From positions 434,001 to 498,000 of the forward strand of contig NZ_SNWQ01000001.1 in assembly GCF_004361855.1 (NCBI RefSeq): a stretch of 64,000 nucleotides of DNA, read 5' to 3'. A program made the position numbers and the translations under genes. Below the pieces are notes generated by a model. The model was not told the origin of the DNA, did not search any database, and was given only the letters and a program-made list of their open reading frames with translations. Below are positions 16,811 through 25,556 of this stretch, piece by piece (the stretch's first letter is position 1; each line of letters opens with the position of its first letter). The DNA is from Kribbella caucasensis (GTDB lineage: Bacteria; Actinomycetota; Actinomycetes; Propionibacteriales; Kribbellaceae).

Positions 16811-17983
16811 TCAGCCCTCGCCCTCTGAGTCACTGAACGATGCGGCGTATGCGGCGAACTGCTGCTTCTGCTCGGCCAGCTGGGGTGTCTGGTCGACGTA
16901 CGCGTGGTCGAAGAAGTCCGTCAGGGTCGGGTCCGGCAGCGACAGGCAGCCCCGCCGCAGCTCGGCCGCGACCTGGTCGGCCTCGGCCTCGATCTCGTCG
17001 AAGTACTCCGGACCGACGCCGGCCGAGCGGGTCAGGTACGCCCGGACCCGCTCGATCGGGTCCTTCAGCTTCCAGTGCTCGAGATCCTCGTTCAGCCGGT
17101 ACTTCGTCGGGTCGTCGGACGTGGTGTGCGCACCCATCCGGTAGGTGTAGGCCTCGACCAGGGTCGGGCCGCTGCCCTCCCGGGCCCGCTTCATCGCCTG
17201 CTGGGTGACCGCGTACGTCGCGAGCACGTCGTTGCCGTCGACCCGGACGCCGGGGAAACCGAACCCGGCGGCGCGCTGGTAGAGCGGGATCCGGGTCTGC
17301 CGGTCGATCGGCTCGGAGATCGCCCACTGGTTGTTCTGGCAGAAGAACACGATCGGGGCGTTGAACACCGAGGCGTAGATGAAGGCCTCGTTCACGTCAC
17401 CCTGGCTGGACGCGCCGTCGCCGAAGTACGCGATCGTCGCCTCGCCGTTGTCCGGGTCGCCGATCACGTGGTCACGCTGCTGACCCATCGCGTAGCCGGT
17501 CGCGTGCAGCGTCTGCGCGCCGATCACGATCGTGTACAGGTGGAAGTTGTTCTCCCGCGGGTCCCAGGCGCCCTGGTCGACACCGCGGAACAGGCCGAGC
17601 AGATTCAGCGGGTTCACTCCCTGGCACCACGCGACACCGTGCTCGCGGTAGGTGGGGAAGACCATGTCCTTGCTGTTCAGCGCGCGGCCGGAGCCGATCT
17701 GGGCGGCCTCCTGACCGAGCAGCGAGGCCCAGATGCCGAGCTCGCCCTGACGCTGCAGGGCGGTCGCCTCGGTGTCGATCCGGCGGACCAGGGTCATGTC
17801 CCGGTAGAAGCCCTTGACCGCCTCGTCGTCGAGGTCGAAGGAGTAGTCCGGGTGCTCGACGCGCTCACCTTCGGGCGTCAGCAACTGGACGAACTCGACC
17901 TCCTCGGAGGCCTGCGGGGGACTGGCGGGCGCCTCGTGGGGCGCGAACACTTCCGGGGCAATCCCCGGTACCGACTCACTCAC
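16811..17983 (-). CDS. bkdA: Branched-chain 2-oxoacid dehydrogenase E1 alpha subunit
   Basis: A 390-residue subunit started at the GTG at 17983, preceded by CGAGGAG; the frame extends upstream without coding character. It carries the thiamine diphosphate motif from GDGASSQGDVNEAF to CQNNQWAIS (the GDG...NN signature) and the E1alpha phosphorylation-loop-like region (YRMGAHTTSDDPTKYR). It is the first gene of the three-gene operon bkdA-bkdB-bkdC. A long N-terminal extension of about 55 residues before the core is usual for the branched-chain type. No AsnC-type bkdR regulator is next to it. Confidence 0.94.
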   Translation of the reverse strand: MSESVPGIAPEVFAPHEAPASPPQASEEVEFVQLLTPEGERVEHPDYSFDLDDEAVKGFYRDMTLVRRIDTEATALQRQGELGIWASLLGQEAAQIGSGRALNSKDMVFPTYREHGVAWCQGVNPLNLLGLFRGVDQGAWDPRENNFHLYTIVIGAQTLHATGYAMGQQRDHVIGDPDNGEATIAYFGDGASSQGDVNEAFIYASVFNAPIVFFCQNNQWAISEPIDRQTRIPLYQRAAGFGFPGVRVDGNDVLATYAVTQQAMKRAREGSGPTLVEAYTYRMGAHTTSDDPTKYRLNEDLEHWKLKDPIERVRAYLTRSAGVGPEYFDEIEAEADQVAAELRRGCLSLPDPTLTDFFDHAYVDQTPQLAEQKQQFAAYAASFSDSEGEG

Positions 17984-18339
17984 ATGCACTCCTCGGGTTC
18001 GAGCGCGGGATCGCCGCGACCGCAACTTGCACGCTGCCCGGCCCGACCAGCCGGGTGAGGCTTCGCAGGCAGGACCACGTGGATCCAGGGGTTGATGCAC
18101 CGTTCGGGCGGTGAACCTCCTCACTGGTATCACTGCCCATCTTGCCGGACACCGTACCGACCGGCTGCCTGTTCCGCTAACTGTCTGGACTCACGCTCGT
18201 ACGCCGGTACCGAAAGGCGTTCCTCGCTGAGACACCAGTCCATCCAGTGGTCAGCTCGGAGTGCCCCGTCCCGCGTGATTCCGGCCGGTTGTGACAGCAT
18301 CGGCGAATTCAGACCAGAAGTGTCACAGGTAGGTACCGA
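17984..18339. other. Intergenic region upstream of bkdA
   Basis: About 356 nt between bkdA and the phytase pseudogene, both read leftward. It must contain the bkd promoter, but no clear -35/-10 pair stands out. At the right end, TGTGAC (about 18290) and GTCACA (about 18323) form a spaced inverted repeat downstream of the phytase stop that could be a weak terminator. No gene seen. Confidence 0.4.
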
Positions 18340-19355
18340 TTACGGCACCTGCTCGAGCCGGACCAGCTTGAAGTTCGTCCCTTCTCGATCACCGTCACCC
18401 GGTGTGTTCTCACCGTCATGCACAGCGAGCAGACCGTGCGGGAACCGCACTCCGAGCGACTGCGTGACCACCGCCGCGCCGTCACTGTGCTGTACGCCGT
18501 CCGCGGCCGATCCGTCGACGACCTCGAACCCGGCGCGATACGTCAGACCCGTAGCTGTCAGCTTGTAGACCGCGAACGTCGAGTCACCCTGACTGGACGC
18601 GTAGAGGCTCCGTACGCCGTCCCTCGTGGCGATCGTGAGACCTTCGGCATCCGCACTCAAGTACTTCCCCGCATCTGGGCTCACCGGTCCCGTTGGCGCA
18701 CATTCCTCGGTCTCCTCGTCATACGCCGCGGGCTGACCGAATTCGCGAGCCTTCTCCACGAGCTTCGCGGGTCCGTGCAGGGGGATCCGCCAGATGCCGA
18801 CGTCCTCCTGGGCGGCGTACAGGGTGGGGGTGGATGTGTCGAAGGTCATGCCCTCGAACTGCGGCCGGTCGCCGGGCTCCTCGCAGGGAGACCACGTGGT
18901 GCCGTCGGTCAGCTTGAAGGCGGCCGGGAAGTCCCACTGGGTGACTGGTTTGTAGGTAACCTTCGTACCGTCGGCGACCAGGCGGAACAGGCCGACGCGG
19001 GTCTCACTGCGACGGGTGACGGCGACCAGTGGGCCACCCGTGTCGGCGAGCACCGCCACGCCGTACGCCGTCCGCTGGTCCTGGACCTCTTCGGCGTCTT
19101 TGCTGAAGACGAGTGGTGCCGTGGGGCTCGTCACATCGGTCAGCACCTTGTCGCCGGCGTCGGCACCGCGCGGGTCGACGGCGTACACGCGGTCACCTTG
19201 GTCAGCCCGGCCGCGGGCCCCTGCTGCTCGGCCCCGCCTGCGCGCTCGGCGCCGTGGGCACCGTTCACCTGGGGCATCGCCTGCGCGGCGGCGGCCGGGC
19301 CGCCGATCGCGGCTACGGCGAGACCGCTCACGACCAACACGCTGGTGATTCGCAT
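18340..19355 (-). pseudogene. Phytase (beta-propeller type), internally deleted and frameshifted
   Basis: The true start is the ATG at 19355 with a strong AGGAG site. It gives a signal peptide (MRITSVLVVSGLAVAAIGG, cleavage near AAAQA) and then runs into stop at about 19140. The rest of the gene is in another frame, from about 19200 to the stop at 18340, reading GDRVYAVDPRGADAG and on through VEDQRTAYG-like and FEGMTFDTSTPTLYAAQEDVG segments typical of 3-phytase propellers. The N-terminal blades that normally link these parts are missing, so a deletion of roughly 100 codons that also shifted the frame is the simplest reading. A secreted phosphate-scavenging enzyme was probably lost. Confidence 0.75.
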
Positions 19356-19682
19356 CTGCTCTCCTCACAGTCCGGCCCCGTGCGGCCGGCCTGCGGGCTC
19401 GGCGCTGACGGACAGATTCACCCGTGGCGATGACGGCCGGTTGTCCGCCGGATGAACCCTCGGCTGGCCTGCGGCACCACCCCGTTCACTGCCTGACACG
19501 TGCAGGCGCAGACCGAGCTTGACGCTCCCCCACGACGCCCATCTCGGCGGCAGCCGACGTCGGCGGCAGCGGGCTGGCAGGAAAACGCCGTCCGCTGGCA
19601 GACAACTCCCTTGCTTGGACCGGCGAATCCTGTCAGCATCGTTTACGCATTACACCCATGACATCACTCCGGAGGTTTCACG
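19356..19682. other. Divergent intergenic region
   Basis: About 327 nt between the phytase pseudogene and the DMT transporter, holding both promoters. Near the right end TTGCTT and AT-richer sequence (GTTTACGCATTACACC) precede the GGAGGT ribosome-binding site of the transporter. A cysteine-rich minus-strand frame here lacks coding character. No gene seen. Confidence 0.35.
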
Positions 19683-20669
19683 ATGGCCGCCGCCCCTGCG
19701 CCCGCGGTACTGTCCGGCACCGGCGCCCGTCCGGCGTCGGCCGCGATGATCTGGGGCGCGCTCGCGGTGGTGTACGTGGTGTGGGGCTCGACCTACCTGG
19801 CGATCCGGGTGGTGGTCGAGGCGCAGATCCCGCCGATGCTCGGGATGGCGGCCCGCTTCCTGACCGCGGCGTTGCTGCTGGCCGCGTTCCTCGTCATCCG
19901 CTCGGGTGCCGGCCGGCTCCGCGTCACCGGCCGCGAGTTGCTCGGCGCCGGAGTGGTCGGCCTGCTACTTCTTGCCTTTGGCAACGGCGCGGTCGCGATC
20001 GCCGAACAGACCGTGCCGTCCGGACTGGCCGCACTCCTGGTCGCCGCCGTCCCGCTCTGGCTGATGCTGTTGCGCGTCGGCGGTGGCGAACGCCCGCGGC
20101 TGCTGACCTGGGTGGGCGTCCTGATCGGCTTCGCCGGCGCCGCGCTGCTGTCGGTCTCGGGCGGCGACACCAGCGCGAAACCGCTGTCGGTCGCGATCCT
20201 GGTCCTCGGCACGATCAGCTGGGCTGCCGGCTCCCGGTTCTCGCCGCGTCTCGGCCTGCCCCGCGATCCGCTGGTCGCGACCGTGTATGAGATGGCGATC
20301 GGCGGTACGGCGATGATCCTGCTCGGCGTCGTCCGTGGCGAACCCGGCCGGCTCCAGCTCGGCGCGATCGAAACGAAGGGCTGGATCGCGCTGGTCTACC
20401 TGGTCGTCTTCGGTTCGTTGCTGGCGTACTCCGCGTACTCGTACCTGCTCGCGAACGCTCCGATCTCCCTGATCGGCACCTACGCGTACGTCAACCCGGT
20501 GGTCGCCGTCCTCCTCGGGTGGCTGATCCTCAACGAGCACGTCACCACCACGATCATGCTCGGCGGACTCGTGGTCGTCGTGGGCGTCGCGCTGGTGGTC
20601 ACGGCCGAACGCCGACCGCAGGTGCCGACCGTGACGCCGGAGTCCACCAGCACGCCGGCCGACAGGTAG
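19683..20669 (+). CDS. EamA/DMT family transporter
   Basis: A 328-residue protein with ten predicted membrane helices in two EamA repeats (first repeat from WGALAVVYVVWGSTYLAIR, second from ISWAAGSRF). Drug/metabolite transporters of this family export amino acids, nucleosides or metabolites. The ATG follows GGAGGTTTCACG. A strong hairpin lies directly after the gene, so it is monocistronic. Two more EamA proteins occur in the window (31649 and 44029). Substrate unknown. Confidence 0.9.
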   Translation: MAAAPAPAVLSGTGARPASAAMIWGALAVVYVVWGSTYLAIRVVVEAQIPPMLGMAARFLTAALLLAAFLVIRSGAGRLRVTGRELLGAGVVGLLLLAFGNGAVAIAEQTVPSGLAALLVAAVPLWLMLLRVGGGERPRLLTWVGVLIGFAGAALLSVSGGDTSAKPLSVAILVLGTISWAAGSRFSPRLGLPRDPLVATVYEMAIGGTAMILLGVVRGEPGRLQLGAIETKGWIALVYLVVFGSLLAYSAYSYLLANAPISLIGTYAYVNPVVAVLLGWLILNEHVTTTIMLGGLVVVVGVALVVTAERRPQVPTVTPESTSTPADR

Positions 20670-20690
20670 CGGTCCGCCGGAAAAGGAAGA

Positions 20691-20717
20691 ACCCGGGCCC
20701 CCATGGGGTGCCCGGGT
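20691..20717 (+). terminator. Hairpin terminator after the DMT gene
   Basis: ACCCGGGC (20691-20698) pairs perfectly with GCCCGGGT (20710-20717), and the interior CCCC-AT-GGGG extends the stem. Followed by CTCCC rather than a U-tract. Confidence 0.75.
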
Positions 20718-21177
20718 CTCCCACCGCTGCCGATGCGCGCGGCAGCGGGTCCAAATGGCCGGCCACGCCCTGCCCCGAAAAAACACGGCGCGAATATCCC
20801 GGCTCTGTTGCAACGACATTCCGATTATTCATCGAAGGTGCCGATTCGACGGCCACCGAGCCCACCGAAAAGAACACCGAAACATCGGACCATCCGTCTC
20901 CTGCGATCAGACAACGAGGAAGTCGCGGACGGGTTACGGTCGCGACCAGTAATAGTTTCGCGCTCAGCGGACCCGCTTTCCTGCCCGCGCAGTTACCAGC
21001 AAGTTGCCTGGTCAGAGCCGGATTGTTGCCCAGTCAGGGAACTTGGGTGGATACGACTCGGCTGCCCCGATGATTCCCGCCGTGGCAAAAAACCTGACGA
21101 AGAAATTTGTAACCCACCCCATCAGGCGTCGTTACCACTAAGACGAATCCGTCAAACCCGAAAGGAAACCTCGCATA
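20718..21177. other. Long 5' region of the two-repeat secreted protein gene
   Basis: About 460 nt with no convincing gene, AT-richer than its surroundings in two patches (near 20775-20830 and 21085-21110). Such a long non-coding stretch before a small secreted protein gene suggests extended regulation or a long leader. An AAAGGAAAC ribosome-binding site lies just before the ATG at 21178. Confidence 0.35.
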
Positions 21178-21792
21178 ATGCAGGTAACACGCAAGATCGC
21201 CGCTGCAGCGGCGGTGGCGACCGTCGCCACGCTGGGCCTGGCCACCGTCGTCAGCGCGAACATGATCGACGACGCTACCAAGGGCGCCACGGCCCCCAGC
21301 GGACTTGCTGACGCGGCCTCGCTGGCCAGCAAGGGCTACGGCGACAACGGCAAGGACAAGAAGTGGTACTGGGTCAAGGACAACGGCAGCCTCGTTGCCA
21401 TTGACGACAACAACGTCGGTCCGTTCCAGGCCTGCCACAACTTCGTCCCGGTCAACGGCGTCGGCGGCCAGGTGCCCGTCACCGACATCACCGGCATCAT
21501 CGGCCTTTGGAACAACGGCAACAGCGCGACCGCCGTCAAGACCTGCGAGCAGGACAGCGAGCAGAACAATGACGGCAAGGGCAAGTGGTACCGCGTTGGC
21601 AACGACGGCCTGATCTCGGTCTCCGAGAACAACGTCGGCCCGTTCCAGGTCTGCCACAACGAGGTCCCGGTCAACGGTGTCGGCGGCCAGGTTCCGGTCA
21701 GCGACCTCGCCGGCGTCCTGGGCATCGGCAACAACGGCAACTCCGTCGACACGCTGAAGACATGCGAGCAGGAGTCCGAGCAGAACAACTGA
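21178..21792 (+). CDS. Secreted two-repeat protein with paired cysteines
   Basis: A 204-residue protein with a Sec signal peptide (KIAAAAAVATVATLGLA, cleavage near VSA). The mature part is two tandem repeats of about 68 residues: W63-N131 and W137-N204. Each contains NNVGPFQxCHNxVPVNGVGGQ, a QVPV-D-GxxG stretch and NNGNS..KTCEQ. Each repeat has two cysteines spaced exactly 37 residues (C86/C123 and C159/C196), so one disulfide per repeat is likely. The arrangement is reminiscent of chaplin-like surface proteins, but the sequence is not a chaplin or rodlin that I recognise. A perfect 16-bp terminator follows. Confidence 0.8.
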   Translation: MQVTRKIAAAAAVATVATLGLATVVSANMIDDATKGATAPSGLADAASLASKGYGDNGKDKKWYWVKDNGSLVAIDDNNVGPFQACHNFVPVNGVGGQVPVTDITGIIGLWNNGNSATAVKTCEQDSEQNNDGKGKWYRVGNDGLISVSENNVGPFQVCHNEVPVNGVGGQVPVSDLAGVLGIGNNGNSVDTLKTCEQESEQNN

Positions 21793-21860
21793 CCCTCCCT
21801 GGTCAGTGATGCAGGACCCGATCAGGTCGCCTCGGTGGGGCGATTGAGTCGGTAGCACCA

Positions 21861-21904
21861 AAGCGGCACCGGGAAGCAAGCCTCACTACTTCCCGGTGCC
21901 GCTT
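21861..21904 (+). terminator. Perfect 16-bp hairpin terminator
   Basis: AAGCGGCACCGGGAAG (21861-21876) is the exact reverse complement of CTTCCCGGTGCCGCTT (21889-21904), with a 12-nt loop and CTCTTT after it. The most classical intrinsic terminator in the window. It separates the secreted-protein gene from the convergent SDR gene and may serve both. Confidence 0.9.
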
Positions 21905-21919
21905 CTCTTTGCCCCGCTG

Positions 21920-22669
21920 TCAGAGGTCTCGCAGGTCGACCACCGCGCCGTTCTCCAGCGGACGGTCCAGCAGCGCCCAGATCCCCCGCGCCGCCTGCTC
22001 CGGACTGATCAACCCACCTGTCTGCTGCAACTCCCGAAACCGCTCCACCGCCGGAAACGCGTGCTCGTCCACCTTCCGGATCTCCCCCTGCATCTCCGTG
22101 TCGACCACCCCCGGCGCCACCGCGATCACCCGGCACCCGCGACGCCCAGCCCCACCAACAGCGTCTTGCTCAGCACCGACAGTCCGCACCCAATGCTCAA
22201 CCGCCGCCTTGCCAGCGTTGTACGCCGACCACCCGGCGTACGGCTTCTTCGCAGCACCAGACGACAGCATCACCAGCACCTTCTCGCACTCCAGCCGCGC
22301 AGTCGCCCGCAAGAACGCATCCCCCAGCACCTGCGGCGCGGCCGAGTTCAGCAACACCGACCGCGCGTACGCCGCACCATCCACCTCACCGGCCGACCCG
22401 ATCGGCACGATGGTGCCCGCGTTGTGCACGAACACCACATGCTCCCCCTCGAACCCGGCCAACTCCTCCACGAAGTGCCGCCCAACCCGCTCCCACTCGG
22501 CCGGCTCAGCCAGATCCACCGCGAAGTGCTCCCCAACCCCGGGCCGCCGCGACAGCCCGATCACCCGAGCCCCCTCGAACGGCACCCCCGCCGCCACCGC
22601 CGCCCCAATCCCCGCCGACGCCCCAGAAACCCACACCACAGAAGGCCCCGGCCCCTCCGCGTTCGTCAC
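21920..22669 (-). CDS. Short-chain dehydrogenase/reductase
   Basis: A 249-residue classical SDR with cofactor site GASAGIG near the N-terminus, NAG in VFVHNAGT, catalytic Ser in [10 protein letters not shown] and the YxxxK pair in [13 protein letters not shown]. It reduces or oxidises an alcohol/carbonyl with NAD(P)(H). It starts at a GTG overlapping the aminotransferase stop by four bases (GTGA), so the two are co-translated and may act on the same substrate. Substrate unknown. Confidence 0.9.
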   Translation of the reverse strand: MTNAEGPGPSVVWVSGASAGIGAAVAAGVPFEGARVIGLSRRPGVGEHFAVDLAEPAEWERVGRHFVEELAGFEGEHVVFVHNAGTIVPIGSAGEVDGAAYARSVLLNSAAPQVLGDAFLRATARLECEKVLVMLSSGAAKKPYAGWSAYNAGKAAVEHWVRTVGAEQDAVGGAGRRGCRVIAVAPGVVDTEMQGEIRKVDEHAFPAVERFRELQQTGGLISPEQAARGIWALLDRPLENGAVVDLRDL

Positions 22670-23754
22670 GCGTGGGACTTGCGCCAGGTGCCGGCGACGG
22701 TGAGGAACAGGTCGTTCGCCTCGCGCTCGCCGATCGTCACCCGAGCACCCTCACCCGGGAACGGCCGCACCGAAACCCCCTCGGCCTGAACCGCCTCCGC
22801 GAACGCCACCGTCTCCTCCCCGAGCGGCATCCAAACGAAGTTCGCATGCGTCTCCGGCACCTCCCACCCGGCCTGACGCAACTCGTCAACCACGCGGGTC
22901 CGCTCGACCACCAACGCCTCCACCCGCTCGAGCAGCTCCTCCTCGGCCCGCAACGACGCGATCGCCGCCACCTGCGCGACCTGGCTGACGCCGAACGGCA
23001 GCGCACACTTCCGGATCGCCGCGACCACCGGCGGATGCCCGATCGCGTATCCGACCCGGAACCCTGCCAGCCCGTACGCCTTCGAGAACGTCCGCAGTAC
23101 CACCACGTTCGGCCGATCCCGGTACACCGCGACGCCGTCGATCGTGTCCGGCTCCCGGATGAACTCCCGGTACGCCTCGTCGAGCACGACCAGCACGTTG
23201 GACGGCACCACATCGAGGAACGCGAGCAGCTCGTCCCGCCGTACGACGGGGCCGGTCGGGTTGTTCGGCGTACAGATCAGCACCACCCGGGTCCGCTCGG
23301 TGAGGGCCGCCTCCATCGCCTTGAAGTCGTGCCGGGTGTCGTCGGTCAACGGCACCCGCACCGACGTCGCGCCGGTCAGCTGTACGGCGATCGGATACGC
23401 CTCGAACGAACGCCACGCGTACACCACCTCGTCGCCCTCGGCACATGCCGCCTGCAACAAGTGATACAGCACGGCGACGGACCCGGTCGCGACCGCCAGA
23501 TCACTCACCGGCACGTCGAACCGCTCCGACAGCGTCTCGAGCAACTCGAGCGCCCCCATGTCCGGGTACCGATTCATCGACGCCGCGGCCTCGGTCGCCG
23601 CAGCCAGTACGCCGGGCAACGGCGGATACGGATTCTCGTTCGAGGACAACTTGTACGTCGGCCGTCCGTCGGCGCGCTCCGGCGGCCTGCCCGGCTTGTA
23701 AGCCGCGACATCCTCCAGACAAGCGCGAAAGCGAACCTCATCGTCTGCGGTCAT
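22666..23754 (-). CDS. Histidinol-phosphate/aromatic aminotransferase-like PLP enzyme
   Basis: A 362-residue fold-type I aminotransferase with substrate loop [24 protein letters not shown], cofactor Asp in [10 protein letters not shown] and the PLP-binding Lys in [17 protein letters not shown]. It belongs to the HisC branch. In actinobacteria a second, non-his-operon copy is commonly the aromatic aminotransferase Pat, and the absence of his genes here favours that role. Operon with the SDR through a four-base overlap. The promoter lies in the divergent region shared with the amidinohydrolase. Confidence 0.85.
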   Translation of the reverse strand: MTADDEVRFRACLEDVAAYKPGRPPERADGRPTYKLSSNENPYPPLPGVLAAATEAAASMNRYPDMGALELLETLSERFDVPVSDLAVATGSVAVLYHLLQAACAEGDEVVYAWRSFEAYPIAVQLTGATSVRVPLTDDTRHDFKAMEAALTERTRVVLICTPNNPTGPVVRRDELLAFLDVVPSNVLVVLDEAYREFIREPDTIDGVAVYRDRPNVVVLRTFSKAYGLAGFRVGYAIGHPPVVAAIRKCALPFGVSQVAQVAAIASLRAEEELLERVEALVVERTRVVDELRQAGWEVPETHANFVWMPLGEETVAFAEAVQAEGVSVRPFPGEGARVTIGEREANDLFLTVAGTWRKSHA

Positions 23755-23921
23755 GCCCGCAGGCTAAGCCCTCCCCCGCCCCCACAACACCCCCACAAAC
23801 CTCACACACAGCCCCTCCCGGACCCCCACCTGCCACCAGGACACCCGCCCGGCCCCGCGAGACGTCGCTGGGCCTGCCCGCTCGGTCGCGGCCTCGATCT
23901 GGTGGCGATTTCTGGTCTGTG

Positions 23922-23971
23922 TTGACGTGACCGGTTGCGATCTGCAAACTGACTGATTGTCGGACAATCAG
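23922..23971 (+). promoter_or_regulatory. Promoter with perfect 19-bp GntR-type operator
   Basis: TTGACG at 23922-23927 is a good -35 and CAAACT at 23945-23950, 17 bp later, a plausible -10 for the gene at 24017. Immediately downstream, CTGATTGTCGGACAATCAG (23953-23971) is a perfect palindrome around one central base. Its core TTGTCGGACAA matches the shape of operators known for FCD-type GntR repressors. A repressor bound here would cover the expected start of transcription. Confidence 0.6.
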
Positions 23972-24016
23972 GGGATCTGTCAATCGTGACGATCCGGAGC
24001 GCAACGAGGTGAACTC

Positions 24017-24892
24017 ATGGGTCAGCCGCTGGGGTGGGGTCGTCGTCAGCTGATGGTCCGGCCGGACCACTTCCGGATCGACTACGTGATCAACCCGTTC
24101 ATGTCCACCCAGGATCAGCCGGACGCGGAGCTGACCATGAAGCAGTGGGACTCGCTCCGACAGGCGATCATCGACGCCGGCGGCGAGGTCGACGTGTTGG
24201 CGCAGCGTCCCGACTCCCCGGACATGGTGTACGCGATGAACCTCGGCCTCGCCACCAGCGACGGCCGGGCGATGTTGTCCCACATGCGGTTCGAGCCGCG
24301 CCGCAAGGAGTCGTTGACCGCCGGAGACTGGTTCGTCGGCCACGGTTTCGAGTTGCGGCGGACCGGGAGCGATGGGGTTGGCCCGCACTTCGAGTCAGGT
24401 GACGCCTTCGTGTTCGGCGACAGCCTGGTCGTCGGCTATGGTCCGCGCACGGATGCCGACGCGCTGAAGCACCTGGCCGCCGAGTGGGACATCCGCGTTC
24501 GGGGGCTGCGGATCGCGCACGAGGGGATGTACCACCTCGACCTGCCGTTCTGTCCGATCGACAGCACCCACGCACTCGTGTACCCGCCGGCGTTCGACGC
24601 GGCGAGTCAGGCGGAGCTGGCGGGAATCGTGCCGGATCCGATCGTGCTCACCGACGAGGAGGCGTTCGCGTTCAGCGGCAACTCGGTGGTGGTGAACGAG
24701 ACGATCATCATGCCGGCTTGTTCGCCCCGGCTGCGCGAGATCCTGACCGGTCTGGGATTGCGTGTCGTCCTGGTCGACCTGTCGGAGTTCCACAAGGGCG
24801 GCGGCTCGGCCCGCTGCCTCACCAACCCCGTGGATTTCGACCTCACCCCGGCGGCGTTCCCAGGTGGAGAGGTCGTCCTGCCCACCGCCTGA
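24017..24892 (+). CDS. Amidinohydrolase/amidinotransferase family (dimethylargininase-like)
   Basis: A 291-residue single-domain protein of the arginine-deiminase/DDAH fold. It shows substrate-binding NPFMS, the FESGDAFVFGD acidic segment, catalytic His in GMYHLDLPFCPI and the C-terminal nucleophilic Cys in GGGSARCLTNPVD. Members hydrolyse or transfer the amidino group of arginine derivatives. The short length favours a DDAH-like hydrolase over a full arginine deiminase. The ATG follows GAGGTGA. The perfect palindrome 46 nt upstream suggests control by a GntR-family repressor. Confidence 0.85.
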   Translation: MGQPLGWGRRQLMVRPDHFRIDYVINPFMSTQDQPDAELTMKQWDSLRQAIIDAGGEVDVLAQRPDSPDMVYAMNLGLATSDGRAMLSHMRFEPRRKESLTAGDWFVGHGFELRRTGSDGVGPHFESGDAFVFGDSLVVGYGPRTDADALKHLAAEWDIRVRGLRIAHEGMYHLDLPFCPIDSTHALVYPPAFDAASQAELAGIVPDPIVLTDEEAFAFSGNSVVVNETIIMPACSPRLREILTGLGLRVVLVDLSEFHKGGGSARCLTNPVDFDLTPAAFPGGEVVLPTA

Positions 24893-24931
24893 CGCTCGCG
24901 GGGGCGGGCCGGGGTCGTGAGGTGTCCGGGG

Positions 24932-25543
24932 TCAGCGGGTGTAGATGATGTCCAGGGTTGCTGGGTCGTAGCCGTGGCCCTCGATCCACTCCAGGGCCTT
25001 GGTCTTGCCCTCGGAGTCGAACAGCTGGATCTTGAGGGAGATCGCCTCGGGGTTGTCCGGATCGGACTTCGAGTCGGTGTACGTCGCCTTGAAGCCAGGG
25101 CCGATGTACGGCAACTCCAGCAGGATCGGGTACTTGGACCGCAACCGCTTCTGGATCTCGTCGTACCGGCGGCCGGCCTCGGCCTCCGCCTCGAGCGCCT
25201 GATCCGGGTTGTCCTGCTCCCAGGCCCGGCCGGCCGGATCGTTGGAGAACAGGTACATCTTGACGAACAGCGGATCGCCGCCCTTCGCGGTGACGGTCTC
25301 GGTGTAGCTCTGGAAGCCGTCCCGGGTCGCCGTCAGGGTGTGCTCGCCGGCCCTCACCTTGACGTCGCCGTTCGCCTTGATCGGCTTGCCGTCGAGGGTC
25401 AGGGTGAGGTCGTTCGGGATGGACTTGACCGTCAGCTTCGACTCGGCGCCGCCGCGGAACACCAGATAGCCGCCGAGCAGCACCACCACGACGCCGATCA
25501 CCACCGCGCCGAGCAACCAGACTCTCCGGTTCTCTTCCATCAT
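24932..25543 (-). CDS. Membrane-anchored PEGA-domain protein
   Basis: A 203-residue protein with one N-terminal membrane helix (VWLLGAVVIGVVVVLLGGYLV) and an outward PEGA-like beta domain (about 35-95: SIPNDLTLTLDGK... VRAGEHTLTATRDGF), then a charged alpha/beta C-terminal region. PEGA domains occur on surface proteins and are thought to bind or space cell-envelope components. It lies 13 nt downstream of the large cell-wall hydrolase gene on the same strand, so the two are probably one operon. Either of two adjacent ATGs can be the start; GAGGAG favours the second (25540). Confidence 0.75.
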   Translation of the reverse strand: MMEENRRVWLLGAVVIGVVVVLLGGYLVFRGGAESKLTVKSIPNDLTLTLDGKPIKANGDVKVRAGEHTLTATRDGFQSYTETVTAKGGDPLFVKMYLFSNDPAGRAWEQDNPDQALEAEAEAGRRYDEIQKRLRSKYPILLELPYIGPGFKATYTDSKSDPDNPEAISLKIQLFDSEGKTKALEWIEGHGYDPATLDIIYTR

Positions 25544-25556
25544 CTGCTCCTCTTGC

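Noticed and set aside
16272..17144. Plus-strand frame antisense to bkdB/bkdA
   Set aside because: Antisense to conserved E1 subunits and lacking any domain or ribosome-binding site.
19418..19639. Cysteine-rich 73-codon minus-strand frame in the divergent gap before the DMT gene
   Set aside because: Six cysteines look interesting, but there is no ribosome-binding site, the codon bias is wrong, and it covers the region where two promoters must lie.
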